In this document: piece by piece, positions 28,541 to 37,286 of the stretch
Layout: each line of letters begins with the position of its first letter
Numbering within the stretch: position 1 is the stretch's first letter
Assembly (NCBI RefSeq): GCF_040215725.1
Contig: NZ_CP157967.1
Location: forward strand, 2,418,001 to 2,482,000
Reading direction: 5' to 3'
From: Rhizobium sp. ZPR4
GTDB lineage: Bacteria; Pseudomonadota; Alphaproteobacteria; Rhizobiales; Rhizobiaceae
DNA length: 64,000 nucleotides
Translations under genes and position numbers: made by a program
Notes under the pieces: generated by a model
What the model was told of the DNA's origin: nothing
What the model saw: only the letters and a program-made list of their open reading frames with translations
The model's database searches: none

Positions 28541-28731
28541 CCCCTCACCCCAGCCCTCTCCCCGTTATGACAGGGAGAGGGAACGATCTCACCTAGCCCT
28601 TCGCCCCCACACCCAGGAATGAACGCGTACCCTCGCCCAACTCAGCGCGAGAAAGGAAACAGTGACGGTGCTGCCATCACCTTCTCCCCGTCAAGACGGG
28701 GAGAAGGTGCCCGACAGGGCGGATGAGGGGC
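28541..28731. repeat. RIME-like intergenic palindromic element, copy 2
   Basis: Hairpin 1 pairs CCCTCTCCC (28554-28562) with GGGAGAGGG (28573-28581). Hairpin 2 is a perfect 15-base inverted repeat, CACCTTCTCCCCGTC (28678-28692) with its complement at 28695-28709. The tail GGGCGGATGAGGGGC matches the copy at 7432-7615. Confidence 0.8.
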
Positions 28732-28740
28732 TTTTGCGAT

Positions 28741-29169
28741 TTACCCCGAAATGACAGTCGAAAACCGCGGATTGCCGCGGATCGTGTTGCTCACGGTGCA
28801 GATTTCATCTTCGGCGGCGTGTGCGATGGCGTTGCGCACCTCATCGCCGAAATCGCCCTTGATGATGAAGGCAATGTTGAATTTCTCGACGCGGGAGACG
28901 CCCTCGGTGGCCTTTTCGCCCGTCACGACGGCGGTGACTTCTGTGAGCTTGTCGAGCACGCCAAGGCTGCTCGCCGCCATGCGGGCACTTAAGACCAGGC
29001 AAGCCGAGAGCGAGGAATAGAGCAGGTCGAGCGGGTTGAAACCGGGCTGCGACGGCGAGGTGATGATATCGATCTCGCCACCCGTCACTGAGGTCACATG
29101 CGGAAAGCCGGTGCGGCCGACCGTAGCGGTTGCGCCTGTCTGCCTCGTCTTCACTTTCAGTTCGGCCAT
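28741..29169 (-). CDS. OsmC family protein
   Basis: This 142-residue OsmC/Ohr-fold protein has the two conserved cysteines in LYSSLSACLVLSARM and EDEICTVSNTIRGN. The first helix-breaking segment SPSQPGFNPLDLLYSSLSAC is typical of the OsmC branch rather than Ohr. Such proteins reduce organic hydroperoxides with thiols. The gene stands alone between a RIME-like repeat and a divergent glycerate kinase gene. Confidence 0.9.
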   Translation of the reverse strand: MAELKVKTRQTGATATVGRTGFPHVTSVTGGEIDIITSPSQPGFNPLDLLYSSLSACLVLSARMAASSLGVLDKLTEVTAVVTGEKATEGVSRVEKFNIAFIIKGDFGDEVRNAIAHAAEDEICTVSNTIRGNPRFSTVISG

Positions 29170-29298
29170 ATCGAAAATCCTTGAAATAAAAGCGGGAAAC
29201 CCTTTTCCTCTACATAGGGATTCATCGCGCAGGACACAATTGCAGTTCCCACCCCTTGCGTCTTCAAACCAGTTAAGCCACCAAATGGTTACAGGCTC

Positions 29299-29360
29299 TT
29301 AGAGCAATTCCAGGAAAAGTGCGCAGCGGTTTTCCGTCCGGAATTGCGTACAAACGCTCT
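29299..29360. repeat. Dispersed palindromic repeat, family P, copy A
   Basis: The arms GCAATTCC (29304-29311) and GGAATTGC (29340-29347) flank a core reading GGAAAAGTGCGCAGCGGTTT. AGAGC and GCTCT extend the symmetry outward. Related copies occur at 48756-48799, 54351-54397 and 59026-59076. This copy lies just upstream of the glycerate kinase start. Confidence 0.8.
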
Positions 29361-29379
29361 AGCAGACAGGCAGCTCAAC

Positions 29380-30645
29380 ATGACCGTTTCCGATCCCCGC
29401 GCCTTCCTGACCTCGCTATTCGATGCCGCTGTTCGCGCCGCCGATCCGCTGACCGGCATCCGGGCGCATCTGCCGAAAAAGCCGAAGGGCCGGACGATCG
29501 TCATCGGTGCCGGCAAGGGTTCGGCTCAGATGGCGGCCGCGCTGGAACAATGCTGGGATGGTCCGCTGGAAGGCCTGGTGGTGACGCGATACGGCTTTTC
29601 CGCCCCCTGCCGCCAGATCGAGATCATCGAAGCCGCCCATCCGGTGCCCGATGAAGCTGGCCTCATCGCCTCCCGTCGATTGCTGAAACTCGTCGAGGGC
29701 CTGACAGAAGATGATCTGGTGATCGCCCTGATATCAGGCGGAGGCTCGGCTCTGCTGCCCTCGCCGGCCGGCGTGTTGAGCCTCGCCGACGAGATCGCCG
29801 TCAACAAGGCGCTGCTCGCCTCCGGCGCACCGATCTCGGCGATGAATGTTATTCGCAAGCATCTGTCGACCATCAAGGGCGGCCGGCTCGCGGCAGCAGC
29901 CCACCCCGCCAAGGTCGTTTCCCTCGTCGTTTCGGATATCCCCGGCGACGATCCAGCCTTGGTGGCGTCCGGCCCGACCGTACCCGGCGTCGGCACGCGC
30001 GCAGAAGCGCTTGATCTCATCCGCCTCTACCGCATCGAACTGCCTGCGACCGTTCTCGCCCATATCGAGAAAGCGGAAGCCGATGCCCCGCGCCCGGACG
30101 ATCCGCGTTTTGCCGGCAATGAAGTGCATCTCATCGCATCCGCCGGCGTCTCTCTCGAAGCTGCGGCCGAGGTTGCACGAGCGGCCGGCATTGAAGTGGC
30201 TATCCTCTCCGATGCTATCGAAGGAGAAGCCCGCGAGGCCGCCCATGTGCACGCCGCCATCGCCCGCGAAGTGCTTCATCGCAACCGCCCCTTCGCCAAG
30301 CCGATCGTGCTGCTTTCCGGTGGCGAAACGACGGTGACGCTGAAGGGCAAAGGCAAGGGTGGCCGAAACTCGGAATTCCTTCTGTCGCTGGCGATCGACA
30401 TAGACGGCCATGCCGGCATTCACGCGATGGCAGCCGACACTGATGGCATCGACGGCAGCGAGGACAATGCCGGCGCCTTTGCCGATGCCGGCACGGTGGC
30501 GCGGCTACGCGAGGCGGGTTTGGTGCCAGCCGAGATGCTCGCAAACAATGATGCCTGGACGGTTTTCAACGCGATCGGCGATCTCTTCGTCCCTGGCCCG
30601 ACGGGAACGAACGTCAACGACTTCCGCGCAATCTTGATCGCATAG
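29380..30645 (+). CDS. Glycerate kinase type-2 family (DUF4147/TtuD-like)
   Basis: This 421-residue glycerate 2-kinase-type protein, historically called hydroxypyruvate reductase TtuD, has IVIGAGKGSAQMAAALE near residue 45, ISGGGSALLPSPAG near 120, VSDIPGDDPALVASGPTVPG near 190 and the C-terminal DTDGIDGSEDNAGAF. It would phosphorylate glycerate for entry into central metabolism. ATG at 29380 is chosen; the upstream extension runs into a palindromic repeat and lacks family similarity. Confidence 0.9.
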   Translation: MTVSDPRAFLTSLFDAAVRAADPLTGIRAHLPKKPKGRTIVIGAGKGSAQMAAALEQCWDGPLEGLVVTRYGFSAPCRQIEIIEAAHPVPDEAGLIASRRLLKLVEGLTEDDLVIALISGGGSALLPSPAGVLSLADEIAVNKALLASGAPISAMNVIRKHLSTIKGGRLAAAAHPAKVVSLVVSDIPGDDPALVASGPTVPGVGTRAEALDLIRLYRIELPATVLAHIEKAEADAPRPDDPRFAGNEVHLIASAGVSLEAAAEVARAAGIEVAILSDAIEGEAREAAHVHAAIAREVLHRNRPFAKPIVLLSGGETTVTLKGKGKGGRNSEFLLSLAIDIDGHAGIHAMAADTDGIDGSEDNAGAFADAGTVARLREAGLVPAEMLANNDAWTVFNAIGDLFVPGPTGTNVNDFRAILIA

Positions 30646-30662
30646 CGACCGGAACCGGTGGC

Positions 30663-30845
30663 CTAGACGATGGCGGAGCAATCGTCGCAGCGCCAATAGG
30701 CGGCTGCAGTCGACGCCCACCGGAGGAAATGCCGGCTGCAATGGTCGCATTCGATTTCGACCACATGCGTCCTTTCGCCGACGATGAACGGCCTGGTCTT
30801 ACTCCTGCGCTCGCTCTTCCATTGCTCGAGCTTCGTCACGGCCAT
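30663..30845 (-). CDS. Small zinc-ribbon-like hypothetical protein
   Basis: This 60-residue protein has two CXXC pairs (ECDHCSRHFLRW and YWRCDDCSAIV), forming a likely zinc knuckle. ATG at 30845 has a good GGAGGG site 6 bases upstream, so I drop a 13-residue extension. It is convergent with the glycerate kinase gene (17-base gap). I do not recognise the function; nucleic-acid or protein binding is possible. Confidence 0.55.
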   Translation of the reverse strand: MAVTKLEQWKSERRSKTRPFIVGERTHVVEIECDHCSRHFLRWASTAAAYWRCDDCSAIV

Positions 30846-31121
30846 GATTACCCTCCACGCAATACTCGCCTCGACAAGCAACAACCTAAAATAGGCTCAA
30901 CTAATAAAAGAAATATTGCAAGTGCGAAGCATACTTCCGCAGGGTCGGAAGACCGAATTTATCCGCAGTAGTGCAGGGAAGACATAGTGAGCCGGATTCC
31001 GACCCATGCCGGCATCGCTCAATTAAAAAAATTGTGACAACGGATATCGCCATTTTCGCGCGTGACACCATGTCATCCGTGGGCGATTTTTCACCAAGAT
31101 AATAATGGAGGCATATTCATC

Positions 31122-32864
31122 ATGCACCAATTCCGCCAACGGGCGATTTCGTCGGTAACCCTTGTCACATTCGCTCTCTTTTCCGTCACGGCCAGAGCCG
31201 CCGCGCCGCCACCGGTCGAAGCGGAACATGGCATGGTGGTCACGGCTCAGCATCTCGCCACCGATGTCGGCGTCGAAGTGCTGAAGAATGGCGGCAATGC
31301 CGTCGATGCCGCCGTTGCGGTCGGCTATGCACTGGCTGTGGTCTATCCGACCGCCGGCAATATCGGCGGCGGCGGCTTCATGACCATCCGCATGCGCGAC
31401 GGCAAGACGGACTTCCTGGATTTCCGCGAGCGCGCCCCGCTGGCGGCCACCAAGGGCATGTATCTCGACGACAAGGGCAATATCGTCAAAGGCGCGAGCA
31501 CGGACGGCTATCTCGCCGTCGGCGTTCCTGGCTCTGTCATGGGTTTCGAGACCGCCCGCGAGAAATACGGCACGAAATCCCGCCAGGATCTGATGGCACC
31601 GGCCATTCGCTACGCCAAGGAAGGCTTCACGCTGAACCAGGCCGATGCCGCCGAACTGAACGAGGGCAAGGCGTGGCTGTCGCGCGATCCGGCCACCGCG
31701 GCGATCTTCACCAAGTCGGACGGAAAACCCTTCGCGACGGGCGACAAGTTGATACAGCCGGATCTCGCCAACGCCCTATCGGGCATTTCCGATCAGGGGC
31801 CTGACGGCTTCTACAAGGGGCCGGTCGCCAACGCCATCGTCAAGGCAAGCCAGGACAAGGGCGGCATTCTCGCAAACCAGGATTTCGAGCAGTATAAGGT
31901 TCGCGAACTCGATCCCGTGAAATGCAACTATCGCGGCTATGAGATCATTTCCTCGCCACCGCCCTCCTCCGGCGGCGTCATCATCTGCGAAATCCTCAAC
32001 GTGCTGGAAGGCTATCCGCTCTCCTATACTGGTTACGCCTCTGCCGACACGGTCCACTATATGGTCGAAGCCATGCGCTACGCCTATGTCGACCGCAACT
32101 CGGCGCTTGGCGACCCCGATTTCGTCGACAATCCCGTCAGCAAGCTGCTGGACAAGGCCTATGCCCAGAAGATCCGCGACAGCATCTCGCCCTACAAGGC
32201 TGGCGTTTCCAAGGATCTGATGCCGAAGGGTCTCGGCGAAAGCCATGAGACGACTCATTATTCGATCATCGACAATGACGGCAATGCCGTCGCCGTCACC
32301 TATACGCTGAACGGCTCCTTCGGCGCCGGCGTCGTCGCGCCGGGCACCGGCATACTCCTGAACAACGAGATGGACGACTTCACCTCCAAGCCCGGCGTGC
32401 CCAATCTTTACGGCCTGGTGCAGGGTGAAGCCAATGCCATCCAGCCGAAGAAGACACCGCTGTCATCCATGAGCCCGACGATCATCGCCAAGGATGGCAA
32501 GCCCTTCATGGTGATCGGCAGCCCCGGCGGCTCGCGCATCATCACCATCACGCTCGAGGCGATCATCAACGTCATTGATTTCGGCATGAACATTCAGGAA
32601 GCGATCGACGCCCCGCGCATCCATCATCAATGGCTGCCGGACAAGGTCTATATGGAGCCGCGTGCGCTCTCGCCCGATACGATCAAGCTTTTGACCGGCA
32701 TGGGCTACACGGTTCAGGTCGACAATAGCTGGCCGATCTGGGGTCAGGCAGCCGGCATCCTCGTCGGTGGCAAGAGTCTCGGCGACATCGCCAAGGGCGG
32801 TGGTGCCCGCTACAACGGCGCCATAGACAGCCGCGCCGGCTCGGGGCTTGCCGAAGGCTACTGA
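31122..32864 (+). CDS. ggt: Gamma-glutamyltransferase
   Basis: This 580-residue periplasmic gamma-glutamyltransferase precursor has an N-terminal signal peptide (LVTFALFSVTARA), GNAVDAAVAVGYALAVVYP and GNIGGGGFMTIR. The autocleavage site is HETTHYSIIDNDGNAV near residue 385, where the second threonine becomes the nucleophile of the small subunit. GSPGGSRI follows near 465. It hydrolyses or transfers the gamma-glutamyl group of glutathione and related peptides. ATG at 31122 follows GGAGG. A strong terminator lies 32 bases after the stop. Confidence 0.95.
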   Translation: MHQFRQRAISSVTLVTFALFSVTARAAAPPPVEAEHGMVVTAQHLATDVGVEVLKNGGNAVDAAVAVGYALAVVYPTAGNIGGGGFMTIRMRDGKTDFLDFRERAPLAATKGMYLDDKGNIVKGASTDGYLAVGVPGSVMGFETAREKYGTKSRQDLMAPAIRYAKEGFTLNQADAAELNEGKAWLSRDPATAAIFTKSDGKPFATGDKLIQPDLANALSGISDQGPDGFYKGPVANAIVKASQDKGGILANQDFEQYKVRELDPVKCNYRGYEIISSPPPSSGGVIICEILNVLEGYPLSYTGYASADTVHYMVEAMRYAYVDRNSALGDPDFVDNPVSKLLDKAYAQKIRDSISPYKAGVSKDLMPKGLGESHETTHYSIIDNDGNAVAVTYTLNGSFGAGVVAPGTGILLNNEMDDFTSKPGVPNLYGLVQGEANAIQPKKTPLSSMSPTIIAKDGKPFMVIGSPGGSRIITITLEAIINVIDFGMNIQEAIDAPRIHHQWLPDKVYMEPRALSPDTIKLLTGMGYTVQVDNSWPIWGQAAGILVGGKSLGDIAKGGGARYNGAIDSRAGSGLAEGY

Positions 32865-32895
32865 TCCTTCGACACCTGCTGAAAACGACGACTCG

Positions 32896-32930
32896 GACCG
32901 GTGCTACCACCAATTGGCACCGGTCTTTTT
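32896..32930 (+). terminator. Rho-independent terminator after ggt
   Basis: A perfect 9-base stem GACCGGTGC (32896-32904) / GCACCGGTC (32917-32925) with a 12-base loop is followed directly by TTTTT. It sits 31 bases after the ggt stop. The rest of the gene-free stretch 32865-33218 holds only an AT-rich segment before the transporter and no supported gene. Confidence 0.9.
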
Positions 32931-33218
32931 GCCTATGGCAGCCAGCCAAACGAGCACATTATCTTACGCGAAAAAACCAAGCGTGAGCATTTCGGCGCGA
33001 TATCGCGCCTCTTCATTCACCTCACGTTCATTTGATGCCGTTTGCCCCTGCATGTGCGTCATTTTTTTCATCCCATCAATAGGATTTGCGATTTCTGATA
33101 TAGCAATCGCGCGCAAGCAGGAGTATACAAACCGCCGTTCAAATAGGCCTTCGCGCCATGACCAGACTTGCGGTTCTGTCTTAGGACCCCTCCGCACCAT
33201 CGAGAGCGATTCCCGACA

Positions 33219-34673
33219 ATGTCGGATCAGATATTCCAGGCCGCCCCCACCCGGCGGGCCGCACCGAATTTTCGTGTAGTAGCACTTATCGTAGCAAGTG
33301 CGATGTTCATGGAACAGCTCGACGCGACCGTGCTCGCAACAGCCCTTCCGACCATGGCAAGAGACTTCGGCGTCAGCGCGCCGGCCATGAGTATCTCGCT
33401 GACATCCTACCTCCTCAGCCTCGCAATCTTCATTCCCGCCAGCGGCGCCATTGCCGATCGTTTCGGGTCGCGCACCGTCTTCCGCTCCGCGATTGCGGTT
33501 TTCGTTGTCGGCTCGCTTCTCTGCGCGCAGGCGCCGAACCTGTTCTTCCTCGTCCTAGCACGGCTTTTACAAGGTCTTGGCGGCGCCATGATGTTGCCGA
33601 TCGGTCGTCTTGTGCTGATGCGCAGCGTCGCCCGCAAAGACATGGTCAACGCCATGTCCTGGCTGCTGATCCCCGCACTCGTCGGGCCTATCCTCGGCCC
33701 TCCGGTCGGCGGCATGTTCGTCACCTATCTCGATTGGCGCTGGATCTTCTACATCAACGTGCCGATCGGCATTGTCGGCTTCATCCTCGTAAGCATGTTC
33801 ATCGAAGAGGTAAAAGGCCCGCGCACCGGCCGCTTCGACCTCTCGGGCTTCATCCTCTCGGGCATTTCGCTGGGATCGCTGCTCTTCGGCTTTGAAATGT
33901 CGAGCCGCGAGGGCGAAGGTTATCTCGCCGTCTTCCTGATCTCCATCGGCCTGCTCTTCGGCATCGCGTATCTGCGCCATGCCCGCAAGCATCCCTCGCC
34001 GATCATGGATTTCTCTTTGATGAAGGTGCCGACCTTCCGCACCTCGGTCATCGCCGGCTCGCTGACGCGCATCAGCCAGGGTGCCCACCCCTTCCTGATC
34101 CCGCTGATGCTGCAGCTCGGTTTCGGCCTCTCGGCTGCCGCCGCCGGCCAGATCGCCATTGCGACCGCGCTCGGCTCCATGGTCATGAAGCCGCTGCAGG
34201 TCCGCATCCTTCGGACGCTCGGTTTCCGCACGGCGTTGATCGTCTTCGGCCTGATCGGCACGCTCGGCTACGGCATGTGCGCCCTTTTCAAGCCGGATTG
34301 GCCGCTGCCCGTCATCTTCGTGATCCTGTTCTTCTGCGGCTTCTTCATGTCGTTCCAGTTCACGGCCTACAACACGATCGCCTATGACGAGATCGAGCGC
34401 GACCGCATGAGCATTGCGACGAGCTTCTACTCGACCTTCCAGCAGCTGATGCTGTCCCTCGGCATCTGCGTCGCGGCGCTTGCCCTGCATGGCTCGATGC
34501 AACTCCGCGGAGAGAGCAAGGCCGAAATGGTCGATTTCTCCGTTGCCTTCATCGTCGTGACAGCCATCGCGCTGCTCGCAGTGATCTGGAACGCCAGCTT
34601 CTCGCGCACCGCCGGCTCGGAAATCAGCGGCCACCGCCGCAAATCGCCGGAAGACAGCCTCGGCGAGCATTGA
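33219..34673 (+). CDS. DHA2 family MFS drug/solute efflux transporter
   Basis: This 484-residue membrane protein of the 14-helix DHA2 family has the TM1 motif QLDATVLATALPTMARDF and the loop motif DRFGSRTVFRSAI. Motif C in TM5 is LIPALVGPILGPPVGGMF. Members export hydrophobic cations, dyes and toxic metabolites by proton antiport, though some have other substrates. ATG at 33219 is preceded by a weak GAGAG. It stands alone upstream of the dioxygenase-hydrolase fusion gene, 129 bases away on the same strand, so a link to quinone or aromatic stress is possible. Confidence 0.88.
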   Translation: MSDQIFQAAPTRRAAPNFRVVALIVASAMFMEQLDATVLATALPTMARDFGVSAPAMSISLTSYLLSLAIFIPASGAIADRFGSRTVFRSAIAVFVVGSLLCAQAPNLFFLVLARLLQGLGGAMMLPIGRLVLMRSVARKDMVNAMSWLLIPALVGPILGPPVGGMFVTYLDWRWIFYINVPIGIVGFILVSMFIEEVKGPRTGRFDLSGFILSGISLGSLLFGFEMSSREGEGYLAVFLISIGLLFGIAYLRHARKHPSPIMDFSLMKVPTFRTSVIAGSLTRISQGAHPFLIPLMLQLGFGLSAAAAGQIAIATALGSMVMKPLQVRILRTLGFRTALIVFGLIGTLGYGMCALFKPDWPLPVIFVILFFCGFFMSFQFTAYNTIAYDEIERDRMSIATSFYSTFQQLMLSLGICVAALALHGSMQLRGESKAEMVDFSVAFIVVTAIALLAVIWNASFSRTAGSEISGHRRKSPEDSLGEH

Positions 34674-34802
34674 TTGCTCGCCGCTCGCCGATCCAGGCAA
34701 TAGCAGCTTTTGTGAACAGTGCCTCCACGGACGGCGCATTGCATTGAACAATGCCCATGACCTAAATAGCGACCAGAACGAAATGACAGTCTGGAGCATC
34801 CC

Positions 34803-36356
34803 ATGGTCGCTGGCATCCATCACATCACGCTGATCACCCGCAAGGTCCAGGCGAATGTCGATTTCTACGTCGGCTTTCTCGGCCTGCGCCTCGTCAAGCG
34901 CACCGGCGGCTTCGAGGACGCCACACAGCTTCATCTGATCTATGGCGACGCCACAGGCTCGCCCGGCTCGCTGGTTACCTTTCTCGTGTGGGAGGACGGT
35001 TCGCCCGGCCGCGCCGGCGTCGGCCAGATCGGCGAAATCTCGCTTGCCATCGATCCCGCAAGCATCGGCTTCTGGCTGACACGCGCCCTGAGCGCCGGCC
35101 TCAAGCCGGAAGGTCCCTCCGAAGAATTCGGTGAACCTGTCCTGCGGCTGAAGGACCCCGACGGCGTCATCGTCAAGCTCGTGGGCGCGAATGCCCTGCA
35201 GGCGACAGCTCCGTGGACGAGCGATACCATTTCGCAGGAACACGCGATCCGGCGTATCCGCGGCGCAACGCTGTTCAGCGAAACGCCCGAGGAGACGCAG
35301 GCCATGCTGGTCGATCATTTCGACTACCGGCGGCTTGCCACCAGCGGCGCGATCAGCCGTCTCGTCTCGGAGCCGGGCGATATCCTCGATATCCGCGATG
35401 CTCGCGGCTTCTGGGCAAGCGCCCCGGGCACGGGCACGGTCGACCACGTTGCCTTTCGCGCCACGGACGACGGCGAATTACAATCGGTCCGCACAGCACT
35501 GCAGGCGATCAATTCCGGGCCGACGGCGATGCATGACCGCAAGTATTTCCGCTCGCTCTACGTCCGCGAGCCCGGCCGCATCCTGTTCGAACTTGCGACG
35601 GACGCACCGGGCATGCTGATCGACGAGGACGAGGCAACGCTTGGCACGCGCCTCTTTGCACCCGGCGACAGTCCGAAGCTCTTGGCTGAGCTGAACGTGA
35701 TCCTGCCGCAGTTCTCCATGCCCGGCGAGCCGCGCGTCATCTATCGCGATCTGCCCTTCATCCATCGCTTCTTCACGCCTGAGCAGCCGAACGGCAATGT
35801 CTTCATTCTGCTGCACGGCTCAGGCGCCAACGAAACGACGATGCTGCCGCTTGGCCACGCGATCGACCCCGACGCAACGCTGCTTTCGGTACGCGGCCGC
35901 GCGCTCGAGGAAGGTGCGCCACGCTGGTTCCGTCGCAATGGGCCGATGACGTTCGATCAGGCCGACATCGCCAGCGAGGCGGAAGCCTTTGCCGCTTTCA
36001 TCGATGGCGCGATCCATGCCTACGGGCTCGACCCGGACCGCATCGTTTATATCGGCTATTCGAACGGCGCCAACCTGCTGAACGCCATGCTGTCGCTCCA
36101 CCCGCACCTCATCCGCCGCGCGGTGCTGCTGCGCTCGATGGCCGTGCTCGAAAATCCGCCGGTGGCTGATATGTCCAATGCCGAGGTGCTGGTGGTCGCG
36201 GGCGAAAAGGATTTGTACGGGCCATACGCTCAACCTCTCGCCGAACGCCTGCGTGGTGGCGGCGCAAAGGTCAAACTTGCAACCGTTCCCGGCGGTCACG
36301 AGTTTGACGATGCCGATGCACCGGTCATTCAGGCATGGTTGAAGCGCTCGAGTTGA
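34803..36356 (+). CDS. Fused VOC ring-cleaving dioxygenase and carboxylesterase (MhqO-MhqD-like)
   Basis: This 517-residue fusion has two glyoxalase/VOC modules at about residues 1-130 and 150-270 (GIHHITLITRKVQANVDFY; TVDHVAFRATDDGELQ; GRILFELATD). An alpha/beta hydrolase occupies about 315-517, with nucleophile Ser420 in GYSNGAN, Asp470 in GEKDLYG and His499 in GGHEFDD. The halves match MhqO-type dioxygenases and MhqD-type esterases, which are separate neighbouring genes in Bacillus for hydroquinone/quinone detoxification. Fusion suggests a channelled intermediate. The stop codon lies in a perfect 12-base hairpin. Confidence 0.87.
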   Translation: MVAGIHHITLITRKVQANVDFYVGFLGLRLVKRTGGFEDATQLHLIYGDATGSPGSLVTFLVWEDGSPGRAGVGQIGEISLAIDPASIGFWLTRALSAGLKPEGPSEEFGEPVLRLKDPDGVIVKLVGANALQATAPWTSDTISQEHAIRRIRGATLFSETPEETQAMLVDHFDYRRLATSGAISRLVSEPGDILDIRDARGFWASAPGTGTVDHVAFRATDDGELQSVRTALQAINSGPTAMHDRKYFRSLYVREPGRILFELATDAPGMLIDEDEATLGTRLFAPGDSPKLLAELNVILPQFSMPGEPRVIYRDLPFIHRFFTPEQPNGNVFILLHGSGANETTMLPLGHAIDPDATLLSVRGRALEEGAPRWFRRNGPMTFDQADIASEAEAFAAFIDGAIHAYGLDPDRIVYIGYSNGANLLNAMLSLHPHLIRRAVLLRSMAVLENPPVADMSNAEVLVVAGEKDLYGPYAQPLAERLRGGGAKVKLATVPGGHEFDDADAPVIQAWLKRSS

Positions 36357-36366
36357 GCGCTTCAAC
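36338..36366. terminator. Hairpin over the stop of the fusion gene
   Basis: GTTGAAGCGCTC (36338-36349) pairs perfectly with GAGCGCTTCAAC (36355-36366) around a 5-base loop. It includes the stop codon and has no T-tract. It may stop transcription or protect the mRNA 3' end between two convergent genes. Confidence 0.45.
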
Positions 36367-36458
36367 TGTATCGGCTTGCATAACCAAAGCGCATCCACTG
36401 TACGCCGCCAATTCGTCGCAACCTTTCACGGACGGGCGCCTTGCAACATCCGCTAAGG

Positions 36459-37208
36459 TTACTTCGACAGCTGCGATACAAAGAAATCGAGAACACCCCG
36501 TTGAGCCGCCGTCGCTTGCGCACCCGGCTTCAGAAAGAAATCGTGCGCACCGCCTTTGTGGAGATCAAGGCTGACAGACCCACCCAAATCTTGGGCCATC
36601 TGGCGCAACTTTTGTGCGGTCGAGACGGGAAAAGTGCGGTCGGCATCGCCCCAAACGATGAACAGTGGCGGCAAGGAGCTTACTTGCTTCGAATAGCCCT
36701 CCGGGAATGCACCATCGACAAGCACGAGCGCGCTGATGTCGGTGGTATCAGCCGAAGCGGCAGCAGCGGTTTGCGCTCCAAGCGATATGCCGAGCACGCC
36801 GACCCGACGGGCATGGTACGGTTGGCTATTGAGATGGGAAATCACCTTGTGAACCGTCGCGATCCAGTCTGGTCGACGCGTCGCATAATAGGCGATACGG
36901 GCGCTGGCGCTGCCCGCACGGACAATAGCCTGCTCATCGACGGGTGAAAGCAGGTGAACAAGATAAGCGTCGATACCAGCTGCATTGAAGCTGCGCCCAA
37001 GGTCATCATAGGCGGGCGATGCAAAACCTTTGCTGCCGCTCAGAATGATGACGGCCGGACGTGACCTATCTGACGTACTGGCAAAACCTTCGATCAGAAC
37101 ATTGACGCCAGCTGCCGCAACGGTGAATTGCTCCCTCCCGCCGGCCCGGGCGTTTCCATAGTCAAGGAATGACAGAAGCATCAGGACGACAGTAAAAGTC
37201 ACTCGCAT
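36459..37208 (-). CDS. Secreted alpha/beta hydrolase (dienelactone hydrolase-like)
   Basis: This 249-residue protein starts with a signal peptide (VVLMLLSFLDYGNARA). An alpha/beta hydrolase fold follows: the strand VIILSGSKGF, nucleophile Ser142 in VLGISLGAQTAA, acid Asp190 in IVWGDADRTF and histidine in KGGAHDFF. It resembles dienelactone hydrolase family proteins but is exported, so an ester or peptide substrate in the periplasm is likely. It is convergent with the dioxygenase fusion gene. Confidence 0.8.
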   Translation of the reverse strand: MRVTFTVVLMLLSFLDYGNARAGGREQFTVAAAGVNVLIEGFASTSDRSRPAVIILSGSKGFASPAYDDLGRSFNAAGIDAYLVHLLSPVDEQAIVRAGSASARIAYYATRRPDWIATVHKVISHLNSQPYHARRVGVLGISLGAQTAAAASADTTDISALVLVDGAFPEGYSKQVSSLPPLFIVWGDADRTFPVSTAQKLRQMAQDLGGSVSLDLHKGGAHDFFLKPGAQATAAQRGVLDFFVSQLSK

Positions 37209-37286
37209 CGATCGATTCCCTGGCAGAATTGCGCAGATATTGCACAGCTTCTGCCAAGGAATAAAGCGGCCGATCCGGGTTTCAGA

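Noticed and set aside
32964..33200. A 78-codon minus-strand frame between ggt and the DHA2 transporter
   Set aside because: It has no convincing ribosome-binding site for any of its starts and no recognisable domain; it occupies the likely promoter region of the transporter.
33567..35447. A 626-codon open frame on the minus strand
   Set aside because: It is antisense to the DHA2 transporter and the dioxygenase fusion, and its translation is of low complexity, rich in E, D, R and H.
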